Source of the DNA: Microcaldota archaeon
GTDB taxonomy: Archaea > Micrarchaeota > Micrarchaeia > Anstonellales > Bilamarchaeaceae
Reading direction: 5' to 3'
DNA: 33,805 nt
Assembly (NCBI GenBank): GCA_018304385.1
Contig: JAGVWJ010000030.1
Span: 1 to 33,805 of the forward strand
A program made the position numbers and the translations under genes. The notes beneath the pieces are model-generated. The model saw only the letters and a list, made by a program, of their open reading frames with translations. It did not search any database and was not told where the DNA came from. Of this stretch, positions 1-8,286 are shown one piece after another. How positions within the stretch are numbered: position 1 is the first letter of the stretch; every line of letters starts with the position of its first letter.

Positions 1-12
1 CAGATAATACTC

Positions 13-1038
13 ATGTTTTTAAACTATAAAAATAACTATATAAAAAGGCTGGCTATGGTAATGAACCATACGCCTTGGGCAGTGGACAATATGAAAGAAC
101 GAAGCGCTGAACGTGTTGTTGGGATTACTGATTATTTCGTATCGCTTCCGCCAACAAAATATCTAATAATAGCGATAGTTTTACTTGGGTTTATATTCGG
201 ATTAATTATTAACTTTGGAAAATATAATGATATAGACCTTATTCTCAAAGGATCTGTAGACGGTATACTCCTATTATCAATACCTGCGCTAGTCTCTTCC
301 ATAGTTATAAAACTCATGATTAAAAAAATTTCATTCAAGCGCGTTGTAGCAACAACACTTGTTGGAGAGATAATATATACTATTACATACGCAGCAAGCT
401 TTTTTCTGAGCTCATACAACCCATCTTATGGAGAGATGATTGTTTTACTTGGGGCGGGCATTGCATTTATACTCTGGTATGCGGTTGCGCGATTAATATT
501 TATTCTGCGCTTTCGCTCTATTTTATTTGCAGTCATTCAACTATTGTTCCATCTAATATTTTTATTGAGTAGCAGTAAGATCTATGTAAGTGATGAACCA
601 ATTTTCTCTATTGCAAAGTTTTATGTTGCTGCGTTTGTATTGCTTGTTGCAATGTTTATTTTCTTCTTCATAGTAAACAGGCCATTAAAAAAGAGCTTCG
701 GCATAAGCAGCACAGATGCATTTAGTCATGTTGTAGGTCAATGGTTATACCAGGATAATGCCTTGGAAAAAACATTTGAATCTGTTGGCCAGGATGCAAA
801 AACCCTGCTTACACTATTTTCTTTTAAAAGAAAAAATGATAACATATTTCTAGTTGTGCCAAATGTGCATTTCGGACCTTTTGGCACGTTAGGTGGAAGC
901 GAATTCTCTCATCTAATTGCAAATGGATTATCAGCAAGATATAAAGCTAAGGCATTAGTGTTCCATGGAACTGCTACGCATGATCTGAATCCTGTTTCTA
1001 GCAAAGAGCTTGACAAAGTACTTGATGCTTTGGTTTAA
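13..1038 (+). CDS. DUF2070 family membrane protein, N-terminal part (frameshifted)
   Basis: This is the first part of an archaeal DUF2070-type integral membrane protein of unknown function. About six or seven hydrophobic segments fill residues 50-225 and are followed by a soluble domain with the family-like stretches VPNVHFGPFGTLGGSEF and FHGTATHDLNPVSS. The frame stops at 1038, but the family's downstream sequence resumes at once in another frame (next entry), so the gene is split. The start at 13 is the longest option. ATG codons at 55 and 61 are equally plausible, because the extra N-terminal residues look unstructured and no ribosome site singles out position 13. The family assignment comes from recognised motifs and topology only. 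Confidence 0.7.
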   Translation: MFLNYKNNYIKRLAMVMNHTPWAVDNMKERSAERVVGITDYFVSLPPTKYLIIAIVLLGFIFGLIINFGKYNDIDLILKGSVDGILLLSIPALVSSIVIKLMIKKISFKRVVATTLVGEIIYTITYAASFFLSSYNPSYGEMIVLLGAGIAFILWYAVARLIFILRFRSILFAVIQLLFHLIFLLSSSKIYVSDEPIFSIAKFYVAAFVLLVAMFIFFFIVNRPLKKSFGISSTDAFSHVVGQWLYQDNALEKTFESVGQDAKTLLTLFSFKRKNDNIFLVVPNVHFGPFGTLGGSEFSHLIANGLSARYKAKALVFHGTATHDLNPVSSKELDKVLDALV

Positions 1039-1751
1039 CACGCGCTCCGCTTGTAACAGAAGACATAAATTTTGGCGTTGGCTTATCTATTATTAATGAA
1101 GCTGAGAAAACCGTCTCTATTGCAGCAATCGCAGACCAGCATAATTCTGAGACTGGCGAAATAGTAAGCTTTGAGCCTGGCGATAAGGTAAGTTATAATT
1201 ATATAAGATCAGTTAACAATGCTTTATCAAAAAAACCAAAGTTTAAATCACTTAAAATAGGTTACGCAGAGCGCTATTTTGATTACAAATTTATAGGAAA
1301 GGCAGGGATAAAGGTGCTTGTTTTTTCATCTATGCCCGAATATGTTTTAGTGCTGGTTGATTCAAATGGAGTAGCCCCTGATTTTCGTGATAAGCTTATT
1401 AGCGAGATAAAAGATGTTGGTAAAAAATATAATAAAAACTGGCAAGTAGGTGTTTATACTACGGACACTCATCAAATAAATGTTGTTCGTGGCGTGCGCA
1501 ATCCACTTAGAGATGAAATCTCCTTAGTTGAAGAGATTAAGGCCGCAGTAGTTGAGGCAATGCTTGATATGCAATCCGCACAATTTTATGCAGCGAAAAA
1601 ATGGTTCGACATCCGAGTAATCGGTCCAAGACAAAGTATAGAAATTGTTTCTACATTGAATGCAACGATCTCACTTGCGAAATTTATTGCACCCTTGATT
1701 CTTATTGGTGGTATAGCTGCAGTTTTACTTATTCTAAGAAAAATAGGCTAG
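1026..1751 (+). CDS. DUF2070 family membrane protein, C-terminal part (out of frame with N-terminal part)
   Basis: This frame is open from 1026 and begins FGLTRAPLVTEDINFGVG, a strongly DUF2070-like segment, followed by DQHNSETGEIVSFEPGDKV and a C-terminal membrane helix (FIAPLILIGGIAAVLLIL). A GTG at 1314 is the first plausible internal start, but homology-like sequence begins well before it, so this is better read as the rest of the upstream gene than as an independent protein. Together the parts encode roughly 575 residues, within the usual range for the family. The step between frames is -1 (or +2) around 1026-1038. A stretch that I remember lying between the two motifs in the family seems shortened, so a small deletion is possible as well as a simple indel. 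The 3' end overlaps the convergent oxidoreductase gene by 4 nt. Confidence 0.65.
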   Translation, partial: CFGLTRAPLVTEDINFGVGLSIINEAEKTVSIAAIADQHNSETGEIVSFEPGDKVSYNYIRSVNNALSKKPKFKSLKIGYAERYFDYKFIGKAGIKVLVFSSMPEYVLVLVDSNGVAPDFRDKLISEIKDVGKKYNKNWQVGVYTTDTHQINVVRGVRNPLRDEISLVEEIKAAVVEAMLDMQSAQFYAAKKWFDIRVIGPRQSIEIVSTLNATISLAKFIAPLILIGGIAAVLLILRKIG

Positions 1752-2887
1752 ATGTTATTTCCGAATCTTTTTGGAGATATTAATTCTAAGAATGGATTAG
1801 ACTTTTCTTCCATAATGTCTATTATTTTTCTTCCAACAGTAGACCCAATTACTATTCCCTGATCACCCATGGCTATTGCTGCAAATACATTATCTTTTAT
1901 CCTACCTGCAATTGGAAGCAGATCTTTTGTTTTTGACCAGGAATCCCCCCATGTATGTTCTTGCATAAAATCAAGATTCTCATAGTAGTATTTTATCTTG
2001 TCCTTTGCTCCTTTGAAATAATATAATTCCAAAATTGCACGCGAATCATGCTCGTATATTATGTCATATTTATCTTCCAAAGTCCAGATTATCTTATGTT
2101 CTGGCCAAATAGCCTTTATCTGTGCTTCACTAAGTTTTTTACTTGCTAATATTACACTATTTTCAATAAAGAAATTCTTTTCCAAACCAAAAAATGGTTT
2201 TCTATTTGTTGCGAAAAGAAGCTTTTGAGTTTTTATTTTTGCTTTTGGTGTTTCAACAATTATAGAGTTGTTTTCTTCTTTATAGCTGATTAATGGAGAA
2301 CTATTATAGACTTCAATATTCGCAATTTTTGCTAACCCAACAGTATAAAGAGCTGGCGCGATCTTAATAACTGAATCTTGCTTTAATGCAGCAAGGAATT
2401 CTTTTCCAGTATAGTAATTTTTTATATCACTACTTTGTAATAACTCTCCTTGAAACCCGATACTCTTTAAACATGCTAATTCTTTTTCTAAAAATTCTTG
2501 CTCTTCTTCATTTTTTGCAACTATTAAAGCACCTGGTTTTCTTAGATCGCAAGAGAGGTTATCCTTTTCTATAATTTTCTCTATCAAACCTATACTCTCT
2601 TTGCTCTCTTCCCAAAGCATTTCTGCATTTTCTTTCCCATATAAATTTATAGAATCAACAAGATCTGTGCCAGTCCCATAATATAGGATACCAGAACTTG
2701 CACTGGTTGCTCCTGCACCAATTTCCTGCTCCTCTAGAACAACCACCTTATAGCCTTTTATCGCAAGGTGATAAGCAGAGGATATGCCTGCTATTCCAGC
2801 CCCTATGATTACAATATCTGCTGATGTATCTTTATCTAAAATTGGAAACTGCTCCTTTACGGGAAACAAAGGATTAGCTTGAGCCAT
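1748..2887 (-). CDS. FAD-dependent oxidoreductase, DAO (D-amino-acid/glycine oxidase) family
   Basis: This is a predicted flavoprotein oxidase or dehydrogenase of 379 residues acting on an amine or amino acid; the substrate cannot be told. The Rossmann dinucleotide-binding motif IIGAGIAG (G29, G31, G34) is followed by an acidic strand end VVVLEE and the family's IGAGATSASSG segment (about 57-66). Near the C terminus, LLPIAGRIKDNVFAAIAMGDQGIVIGS matches the second FAD-contacting region. There is no signal peptide, so the protein is cytoplasmic. It is transcribed divergently from msrB across only 33 bp and has its own TATA-like box about 22 nt upstream of the ATG. Pairing with a methionine sulfoxide reductase suggests a redox context but does not prove one. 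Confidence 0.85.
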   Translation of the reverse strand: MAQANPLFPVKEQFPILDKDTSADIVIIGAGIAGISSAYHLAIKGYKVVVLEEQEIGAGATSASSGILYYGTGTDLVDSINLYGKENAEMLWEESKESIGLIEKIIEKDNLSCDLRKPGALIVAKNEEEQEFLEKELACLKSIGFQGELLQSSDIKNYYTGKEFLAALKQDSVIKIAPALYTVGLAKIANIEVYNSSPLISYKEENNSIIVETPKAKIKTQKLLFATNRKPFFGLEKNFFIENSVILASKKLSEAQIKAIWPEHKIIWTLEDKYDIIYEHDSRAILELYYFKGAKDKIKYYYENLDFMQEHTWGDSWSKTKDLLPIAGRIKDNVFAAIAMGDQGIVIGSTVGRKIIDIMEEKSNPFLELISPKRFGNNI

Positions 2888-2920
2888 AATTTATATACTT
2901 AATCTGAGTTTATATAAGTT
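2888..2920. promoter_or_regulatory. Compact divergent promoter with two TATA-like boxes
   Basis: The 33 bp between the oxidoreductase and msrB start codons hold TTTATATA at 2890-2897, about 24 nt before the msrB ATG, and TTATATAAA read on the minus strand at 2917-2909, about 22 nt before the oxidoreductase ATG. Each box lies next to the other gene's start codon, so both transcripts would be essentially leaderless and the two initiation complexes could not sit side by side. Confidence 0.6.
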
Positions 2921-3313
2921 ATGAAGATTCCAAAGAAAGAAGAAGAATGGAAGAAAAAACTAAGTCCTCAACAATACAAGATATTACGTGAACGCGGTAC
3001 AGAGATGGCATTTACTGGTGCATATTGGAAGAATAAAGAAAAGGGCATGTATGTTTGCGCTGGGTGCGGTGCTGAGCTATTTTCTTCTGAAAACAAATTT
3101 GAATCTGGCACAGGCTGGCCAAGCTTTTGGGAAGCAGTAGATAAGAAGAATATAGAACTAAAAGAAGATAATGAATTAGGTATGCGAAGAATAGAGGTTG
3201 TTTGCAAGAAGTGTGGCGGGCATTTGGGCCATGTTTTTGATGATGCACCGCAAACACCTAGCGGCAAGCGATATTGTATTAATTCCTGTGCACTTGAATT
3301 CAAAAAGAAATAA
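2921..3313 (+). CDS. msrB: Peptide-methionine (R)-S-oxide reductase MsrB
   Basis: MsrB reduces the R epimer of methionine sulfoxide in oxidised proteins. The 130-residue length is normal for a single-domain MsrB. Four zinc-ligand cysteines are visible in CAGC (C46, C49) and CKKC (C95, C98). [11 protein letters not shown] carries the conserved substrate-cage Trp, GGHLGHVF gives the conserved histidines, and [11 protein letters not shown] contains the catalytic Cys119 and Asn121. The usual resolving cysteine in the GCGWPSF position is Thr here. An additional Cys123 lies four residues after the catalytic one and may take over regeneration; that is inference. The protein is cytoplasmic and divergent from an FAD oxidoreductase. 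Confidence 0.95.
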   Translation: MKIPKKEEEWKKKLSPQQYKILRERGTEMAFTGAYWKNKEKGMYVCAGCGAELFSSENKFESGTGWPSFWEAVDKKNIELKEDNELGMRRIEVVCKKCGGHLGHVFDDAPQTPSGKRYCINSCALEFKKK

Positions 3314-3342
3314 TTATATAATTAGTATGTAAATGGATTAAC

Positions 3343-4842
3343 ATGAAAATTGGCACAATTATATCAACTGAAGAATCTCCTTCTACTTCTCAATTCATGT
3401 TTGTATTAGACAAAGATAAGGATACAGTAAAAAAAGGACAGTTTGTACAGGTAAATACAAAAGATGGCGAGCTTTTTGGATATGTAAACGAGCTATTTCG
3501 TGCGAATCGCTATTTTGAACGCGCTGAAAGCGTTGCTGAATATGAAAAAACAAACAGCATGAGTAAATTTCCAGTTGGAGAATGGGACTATTTATTAGGA
3601 GAGGTAAAAATACTTGGAACATTTAACAATGGAAGATTTTTACGTGCACATGCGCCACCTGCGCCTGGTGCAAAAGTAGGGATTGCAGATGATGAAATAC
3701 TAAAACATTTCCTTGGCTTTGTTGAAACTGGAATGAGCATTGGCAGCATACAACATCATAATGTAGATGCAAAAATAGATCTCACACGCTTGTTGCAAAA
3801 ACATCTTGCAATATTAGCTATGAGTGGCGCTGGAAAATCGCATCTAGCAAGCGTGCTTATAGAAGAATTACTTGAAAGAAAAAAAGAGCATGGAAGGATT
3901 GCAACTGTAATTATTGATATACATGGCGAGTATATTGGGTTTAAACTAGATGATAAATTTGGAGTAAAAACTACCTTGGTTGATGGAAGCGAGATTGCAT
4001 TTCCAGTGCGAAAGGTAACGCCTGAAATGATAGAAGAGTGGATGCCCACGCTTTCTGTTCCGCAACGCGAATTACTAAGACATGCAATGCATGATTTGAA
4101 GAAAACAGAAGGAAATTATGGGTTAAAGGAGATTGCCGAATACATAGAACAAAGCGATGTTGCCCGTGATGAGGTAAAAAGAACACTTAAGCGCGCTTTA
4201 TCAGAACTTAGAAGATACAAAATTCTTAGTACAAATAAAGAGAATCCGAATCTTCTTAATGATGTAAAACCTGGGGAGGTTTTAATTTTAGATTTTAGTA
4301 GTATAGATAGTTTAAGAAAAAAACAAATACTTGTTTCACTTATTGCACGCAGGCTGTTTAAGCTTAGGAAAAAAGAAAAAATTGCACCATTCTTATTATT
4401 GATAGAAGAGGCGCATAACTTTGCTCGTGAGAAGGCTGAGGCGCATGAGGCAATATCACGTAGCATTATTGAAACAATTGCACGCGAGGGTCGCAAGTTT
4501 GGTGCTTCACTTTGTTTGATTTCTCAAAGACCAGTAAATCTTTCTACTACTGCGTTATCTCAATGTTCAACTCATATTATACTGCGTGTAACTAATCCTA
4601 ATGATCTTGATCACATTCAAATGAGCGCTGAAGGAATAGATGCGCGTGTTGCTAAAAGTATAACTTCTTTGCGCGTTGGTGAGGCAATATTTGTTGGCGA
4701 GGCAGTTAATTATCCAATATTTGTGAATATTAGGGATAGAAAATCTACTAAGCGCGAGCGTGGATTGCCTTTGCACGAACAGGCTAAAACATTTGAAGAA
4801 ACTAGAAAGAAAAAAGAAGAACAGGTTGAAGCGTTTTTGTAA
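3343..4842 (+). CDS. herA: HerA-like hexameric ATPase/helicase (DUF87 family)
   Basis: The 499-residue protein has an N-terminal HAS-barrel-like beta domain (about 1-110) and a RecA/FtsK-like ATPase core. Walker A is MSGAGKSHL (160-168), IDIHGEY (191-197) is the family's post-P-loop motif, Walker B is LLLIEEAHNFA (351-361), REGRKFG (381-387) supplies the arginine finger region, and SQRP (394-397) is a sensor motif. HerA proteins translocate on DNA ends and normally act with the nuclease NurA in recombinational repair, but no nurA is visible in this window. A TATA-like TTATATAAT about 20 nt upstream of the ATG supports independent transcription. The symbol is by family resemblance; it could be a HerA-clade paralogue with another partner. 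Confidence 0.85.
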   Translation: MKIGTIISTEESPSTSQFMFVLDKDKDTVKKGQFVQVNTKDGELFGYVNELFRANRYFERAESVAEYEKTNSMSKFPVGEWDYLLGEVKILGTFNNGRFLRAHAPPAPGAKVGIADDEILKHFLGFVETGMSIGSIQHHNVDAKIDLTRLLQKHLAILAMSGAGKSHLASVLIEELLERKKEHGRIATVIIDIHGEYIGFKLDDKFGVKTTLVDGSEIAFPVRKVTPEMIEEWMPTLSVPQRELLRHAMHDLKKTEGNYGLKEIAEYIEQSDVARDEVKRTLKRALSELRRYKILSTNKENPNLLNDVKPGEVLILDFSSIDSLRKKQILVSLIARRLFKLRKKEKIAPFLLLIEEAHNFAREKAEAHEAISRSIIETIAREGRKFGASLCLISQRPVNLSTTALSQCSTHIILRVTNPNDLDHIQMSAEGIDARVAKSITSLRVGEAIFVGEAVNYPIFVNIRDRKSTKRERGLPLHEQAKTFEETRKKKEEQVEAFL

Positions 4843-5817
4843 TTACTTCTGTGCTAGCATTGTTGGTTTCCCTTTTGGGGCGATGAAATCATAAGAGATT
4901 ATCGCAACTGCGTCAAAAACATGCCCGAGTATATAACGAGTAGCAGATTCTTTTACTATGTGGCCACTAGAGATATGCGCCTGTGCTATCGCCGGCTCAT
5001 TTTCCTGCGAACCTAAATATTCAGATCCTGTATAAAGCGCTACATGTTCAACACGATATGGAATTCCATCCTTCCAAATTAGTTTATCCTTTGTATCGCT
5101 CTCATAAGTCTTTGCCATACTGGGACTTACTCTTTCTAAAAATGCTACAACATCACCTGGATGAGCATTGCTAAAAAAATTTAATACATTTGCAACTCTA
5201 TCACTGCGATTCTTGGGACCACGAAAAATATCTTTTTCTCCAAAAATTGCGTTCCCTTCTCCTCCTTCTAGCGCAGCTTTCAATGTATTCCCAACATTTG
5301 GGTTTAAAACAGCGCCGCCCGCCCTTAATGCATCTACAATAAATGTTGTGCAATCATAGACTTTACTTATTACGTAAATTTCTTTAGCAGTGAATCGCTC
5401 GTCAACTATGGCCAGAGGATGATAGTTATCTGGTAGCAGTGCTTGGGCGCTTTTCACAAGTTCCTTATCATCTACGTTAGTTGGTGCTGGTGCAACAGTT
5501 ACATAATTATTATCAATTCCAGGCCTAGTATAATTTATCACAGAAACTGGAAGTCCCTTGGCCATAGCTTTCATAACCCGTCCATCAGTTGGAACACCAG
5601 CCATATTGCCTTTTTTTATTATAGGAATATCCTCGCCTTCTGGGGTTTTTATGTGATCTAAAATTTTTCCTGGAGCAGTATTCTGTGCAATTATTCTATC
5701 TACTCTTTCAACAACAACAGCACGCTGCGTCTCTCTAAATTCATTATATGATAATAATCGTGACCTTTGCTCAGGTTTTGTTTCTATAGTTGGTTGAACT
5801 TCTTGCTTTTCTACCAT
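4843..5817 (-). CDS. NlpC/P60-like (papain-fold) cysteine hydrolase, no signal peptide
   Basis: This 324-residue protein has a papain-like arrangement in its second half: DCTTFIVDALRAGG with candidate nucleophile Cys156, RVEHVALYTG with His258, and QAHISSGHIV with His281 as a possible third residue. The first ~140 residues are unrecognised. NlpC/P60 enzymes cut amide bonds, in bacteria mostly in peptidoglycan, but fold members also act as amidases or acyltransferases, so the substrate here is open. The start codon follows the stop of the upstream secreted NlpC/P60 gene with no gap (TAA then ATG), which indicates one transcript and translational coupling. Its stop abuts the convergent HerA-like gene. 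It lacks an export signal, unlike its partner. Confidence 0.6.
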   Translation of the reverse strand: MVEKQEVQPTIETKPEQRSRLLSYNEFRETQRAVVVERVDRIIAQNTAPGKILDHIKTPEGEDIPIIKKGNMAGVPTDGRVMKAMAKGLPVSVINYTRPGIDNNYVTVAPAPTNVDDKELVKSAQALLPDNYHPLAIVDERFTAKEIYVISKVYDCTTFIVDALRAGGAVLNPNVGNTLKAALEGGEGNAIFGEKDIFRGPKNRSDRVANVLNFFSNAHPGDVVAFLERVSPSMAKTYESDTKDKLIWKDGIPYRVEHVALYTGSEYLGSQENEPAIAQAHISSGHIVKESATRYILGHVFDAVAIISYDFIAPKGKPTMLAQK

Positions 5818-6444
5818 TTATTTACCCCGCATAGATTTGATACTAGATTCGTTTGGTGTAACAGAAATAACCCCATCAAAATAGTTTCTTCTCATAAAAT
5901 CAATAAATGGTTCTTCGACAACAGCGTATTTTTCATCAAATGGGGAGGCGTGAATTATTTTACCATCTCCTACATAAATTGCAGTGTGCCAGACCCAATA
6001 ATTTCTCCCATTCTGCATAGCAACAGGTTTGTCATTTGGATTTATCATTTCATCTAGTAGAAGGATTACATCTCCGATTTTAAGATTCGCAAGAACATCC
6101 AACTTATAGCTCATAAAAACGATGGTCCTTTCTTCTCTATTTAATTGATTGATAAGTTGCGAAGGATATACACTCCATTTTTTCCAAGGCACTCCGAATA
6201 CTTCTTCTAGTGCCCTAAATATTAAACCAAGGCAGTCTAATCCCGGATATTTTTTAGTCATTCTACCCTCCCAATTGTAATTTACCCCTAAATATTTTCT
6301 TGCATGCGCAACCATACTATCACCAATATCTTGCCTAGATTCAACAGCTGGTTCTTTTTTAGCTAATAAATTTGTCGGTGCAGATGTTGCTGCAAATGCA
6401 AATAAAAATGCTGCTGCACGATATGTTAGTTTATGATTGAACAT
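5818..6444 (-). CDS. Secreted NlpC/P60-family cysteine hydrolase
   Basis: A 208-residue protein with an N-terminal signal peptide or anchor (TYRAAAFLFAFAATSA, about 7-22) and an NlpC/P60 domain. LDCLGLIFRALEEVFG carries catalytic Cys71, and VWHTAIYVGDGKIIHASP carries His153 and His165; LKIGDVILL is the strand before the catalytic His that is typical of the family. It is expected outside the cell membrane, where it would hydrolyse a peptide or amide bond. It is the first gene of a pair with the downstream papain-fold gene. A TATA-like ATTTAAAT about 22 nt upstream of the ATG (near 6466-6474) marks a leaderless promoter. Confidence 0.8.
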   Translation of the reverse strand: MFNHKLTYRAAAFLFAFAATSAPTNLLAKKEPAVESRQDIGDSMVAHARKYLGVNYNWEGRMTKKYPGLDCLGLIFRALEEVFGVPWKKWSVYPSQLINQLNREERTIVFMSYKLDVLANLKIGDVILLLDEMINPNDKPVAMQNGRNYWVWHTAIYVGDGKIIHASPFDEKYAVVEEPFIDFMRRNYFDGVISVTPNESSIKSMRGK

Positions 6445-6518
6445 GCTAACATTATATTTCGAAGAATTTAAATAGCAAACTATTATACATTTTTTAATCT
6501 TCTCCTAGAATAATAAGC

Positions 6519-7313
6519 ATGCGACAAATCCTAGCAATCTTATTATTAATATCATTTGCATTTTCTGTAACTGTTACTGAACCAGTAGGAATAGATGTTA
6601 AAAGCGGAGACCTTATTGAAGCAGGTGAAATTGGGCCTGGCCAGACTATTCTAATTACAGTAGAACCGCACGTAAGCGAAGGTGGAAAATTTGGTCAAGG
6701 TGGGGATTATGATCTTGCTATCCCAACTGACTTACCTGCTAACTGGGAAGGAAAACAAAGCAAACTATACGGCAAACCATTACAAATATTTATAACTGCT
6801 GCAAAGGATGCCCCAGAAGGCGAATATCTTGCCAATATTACTGTGCAGGATGCTAATGATGACAGAATAGATGAAATAAAATTTGCAGTAAAGATAAAAA
6901 TAACCTGGGATGTTCTTGATATTGATGTTACCCCTTCTGAAGTAAGTGTTGGGCCTGGCCAACCTGCTCGTTATGAAATATCAATAACTAACAAAGGAAC
7001 TGCAAGCGATGTGTTTGATGTTAGCAGCACTGGATTGAAAAAGTGGCAGTTTAAGCGGTCTGTGCATGTACCGCCAAAAAGCACAAAAACAGTTACTTAT
7101 GAACTAGTAGAAAATGATGAAGAAACGTATAATCCTACTATAATAGTGAGTTCAAGTGCAAGTAATTTAATAAAAAAAGAGAAAACAGTTAGTTTTAAGG
7201 TTAATACTAATTTAGTAAGCGATTATAAGGCAACCAACCATGGAGTAATAATAATGCCTATTTTTGAAAGCATGGTCTATTCGTTTATTGGGTTTATATC
7301 TAATTTATTTTAA
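6519..7313 (+). CDS. Secreted protein with Ig-like/NEW3-type beta domains
   Basis: The 264-residue protein begins with a signal peptide (MRQILAILLLISFAFSVTVT) and is then rich in beta strands. Residues about 130-230 (DIDVTPSEVSVGPGQPARYEISITNKGTASDVFDVS) look like the NEW3/CARDB type of Ig-like domain common in archaeal envelope proteins. The first half (KSGDLIEAGEIGPGQTILITVEPH) looks like another beta sandwich. The C terminus (MPIFESMVYSFIGFISNLF) is hydrophobic and may anchor it to the membrane. No catalytic motif is seen; the likely role is structural or adhesive. It lies divergent from the secreted NlpC/P60 gene. Confidence 0.6.
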   Translation: MRQILAILLLISFAFSVTVTEPVGIDVKSGDLIEAGEIGPGQTILITVEPHVSEGGKFGQGGDYDLAIPTDLPANWEGKQSKLYGKPLQIFITAAKDAPEGEYLANITVQDANDDRIDEIKFAVKIKITWDVLDIDVTPSEVSVGPGQPARYEISITNKGTASDVFDVSSTGLKKWQFKRSVHVPPKSTKTVTYELVENDEETYNPTIIVSSSASNLIKKEKTVSFKVNTNLVSDYKATNHGVIIMPIFESMVYSFIGFISNLF

Positions 7314-7331
7314 AAAATCTTTTTAGTATAA

Positions 7332-7736
7332 TTATCTAACCCCATAGTATGACTTTTCAGTGCCGGCGATAATAGAACACTCATTTGAAACTGGACACAA
7401 GGAATACTGTTGTTTACATCCGCCAGTTCTACAGATATCAACTGACCAATCAACGCTACATAAATTATTACCACTAGCATCAAAAAAAGGATTAATTCCG
7501 TGCCCACCACGGGTTCCGGCATATACCTCAAAAAAAACTTCTTTTTTTTCGTTAGTGCACTTTCTTAGCATGTAAAAACATTCTTCCCCGCAGTTATAAC
7601 TAAACTTTGAAGTAAGGTAACTTAAGTGAACGTTAAACGGAATTCTCTCAGAAAATAGTAATATTATGTCTAAAATATAGATAATAAAAACTAATAAAAT
7701 TGCAAAGATTAATAGAGTAATATATCTATTTTTCAT
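7332..7736 (-). CDS. Small membrane-anchored Cys-rich protein (paralogue B)
   Basis: This 134-residue protein has an N-terminal membrane helix (about 7-28) followed by an extracytoplasmic Cys-rich domain. It is clearly paralogous to the 131-residue product of 7873-8268: both share a proline-phenylalanine after the helix, a Cys-x(2,3)-Cys-Phe cluster, Asp-x-x-Gly-x(3)-Cys, Trp-Ser, Cys-x-x-Gly-Gly-Cys and Cys-Pro-x(4)-Glu-Cys in the same order. The even, conserved cysteines suggest disulfides or a metal site. An AAGGTAAGG stretch before the ATG may be the ribosome site. Function unknown. Confidence 0.6.
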   Translation of the reverse strand: MKNRYITLLIFAILLVFIIYILDIILLFSERIPFNVHLSYLTSKFSYNCGEECFYMLRKCTNEKKEVFFEVYAGTRGGHGINPFFDASGNNLCSVDWSVDICRTGGCKQQYSLCPVSNECSIIAGTEKSYYGVR

Positions 7737-7745
7737 ATCCTTACC

Positions 7746-7839
7746 TTATTCCAATCTTTTCTTTAAATCTTTTAATTTTTTTGTTTTACTGTCTATTAAA
7801 AATGTTTCATAAAGATTAAAACGTTGGAAATTTTTCCAT
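7746..7839 (-). pseudogene. Decayed 3' remnant of a second glycosidase-like gene
   Basis: The gap between the two Cys-rich genes keeps an open minus-strand frame reading FNLYETFLIDSKTKKLKDLK before a TAA at 7746-7748. It resembles the C terminus of the barrel protein at 8287-9909 (TYESFLSEKKLKNS). The nucleotides also align: both contain a T-rich TCTTTTAATTTTTTT-like run followed by AAAAA(C/T)G(A/T)TTCATAA. The natural reading is that the barrel gene plus its Cys-rich neighbour was duplicated in tandem and most of the second barrel copy was later deleted. Confidence 0.4.
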
Positions 7840-7872
7840 CAATGGTTTTGATCTTGATGGTGTATGTTTTAA

Positions 7873-8268
7873 TTATTGTAAATCCTTGCCCTCCCATTCA
7901 ACAATTTTCTTGCATTCTTTTATTTGCGGGCAGCCTTTATGAAAATCTTCTGGACAGCCACCTTTACATTCACCGAAAGACCATTTTGAGTCGCATATAA
8001 CCTGCCCATTATTATCTAGGTAAGTATCTCTTCCACTACCTTGCTGGCTACCCCCACCGACTAGATACACTGTACTCTGATTTATGTCCTTACATATCTC
8101 TATACTAGAAAAACAATAGTCACAAGAGTATTGAGATTTTAAATTATTGTATTGAAGTGAAACAAAGAAGGGTACTTGTTTAGTAAGAGTTATAACAATC
8201 ATTTCATATGAAAGCGCAATTAACAGAATAATAAATCCAAAAATAAGTAGAGTTACTTTCGTATCCAT
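7873..8268 (-). CDS. Small membrane-anchored Cys-rich protein (paralogue A)
   Basis: A 131-residue paralogue of the 7332-7736 product. It has an N-terminal membrane helix (VTLLIFGFIILLIALSYEMI) followed by a domain with nine cysteines (YSCDYCF, EIC, VIC, GECKGGC, GCPQIKEC) and a Gly-rich stretch GGGSQQGSGRD. The start is supported by an AAGGTGA ribosome site just upstream of the ATG. The gene lies 18 nt downstream of the glycosidase-like gene on the same strand, so the two are probably co-transcribed and the products may act together at the cell surface. No known family recognised. Confidence 0.6.
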   Translation of the reverse strand: MDTKVTLLIFGFIILLIALSYEMIVITLTKQVPFFVSLQYNNLKSQYSCDYCFSSIEICKDINQSTVYLVGGGSQQGSGRDTYLDNNGQVICDSKWSFGECKGGCPEDFHKGCPQIKECKKIVEWEGKDLQ

Positions 8269-8286
8269 TTTTTCACCTTATATCTT

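Noticed and set aside
1020..1045. Programmed -1 ribosomal frameshift in the DUF2070 gene
   Set aside because: No X-XXY-YYZ slippery heptamer and no obvious downstream pseudoknot; an indel or deletion is simpler.
7314..7331. Transcription terminator between convergent genes
   Set aside because: There is only a short T/A-rich run with no clear hairpin, too weak to call.
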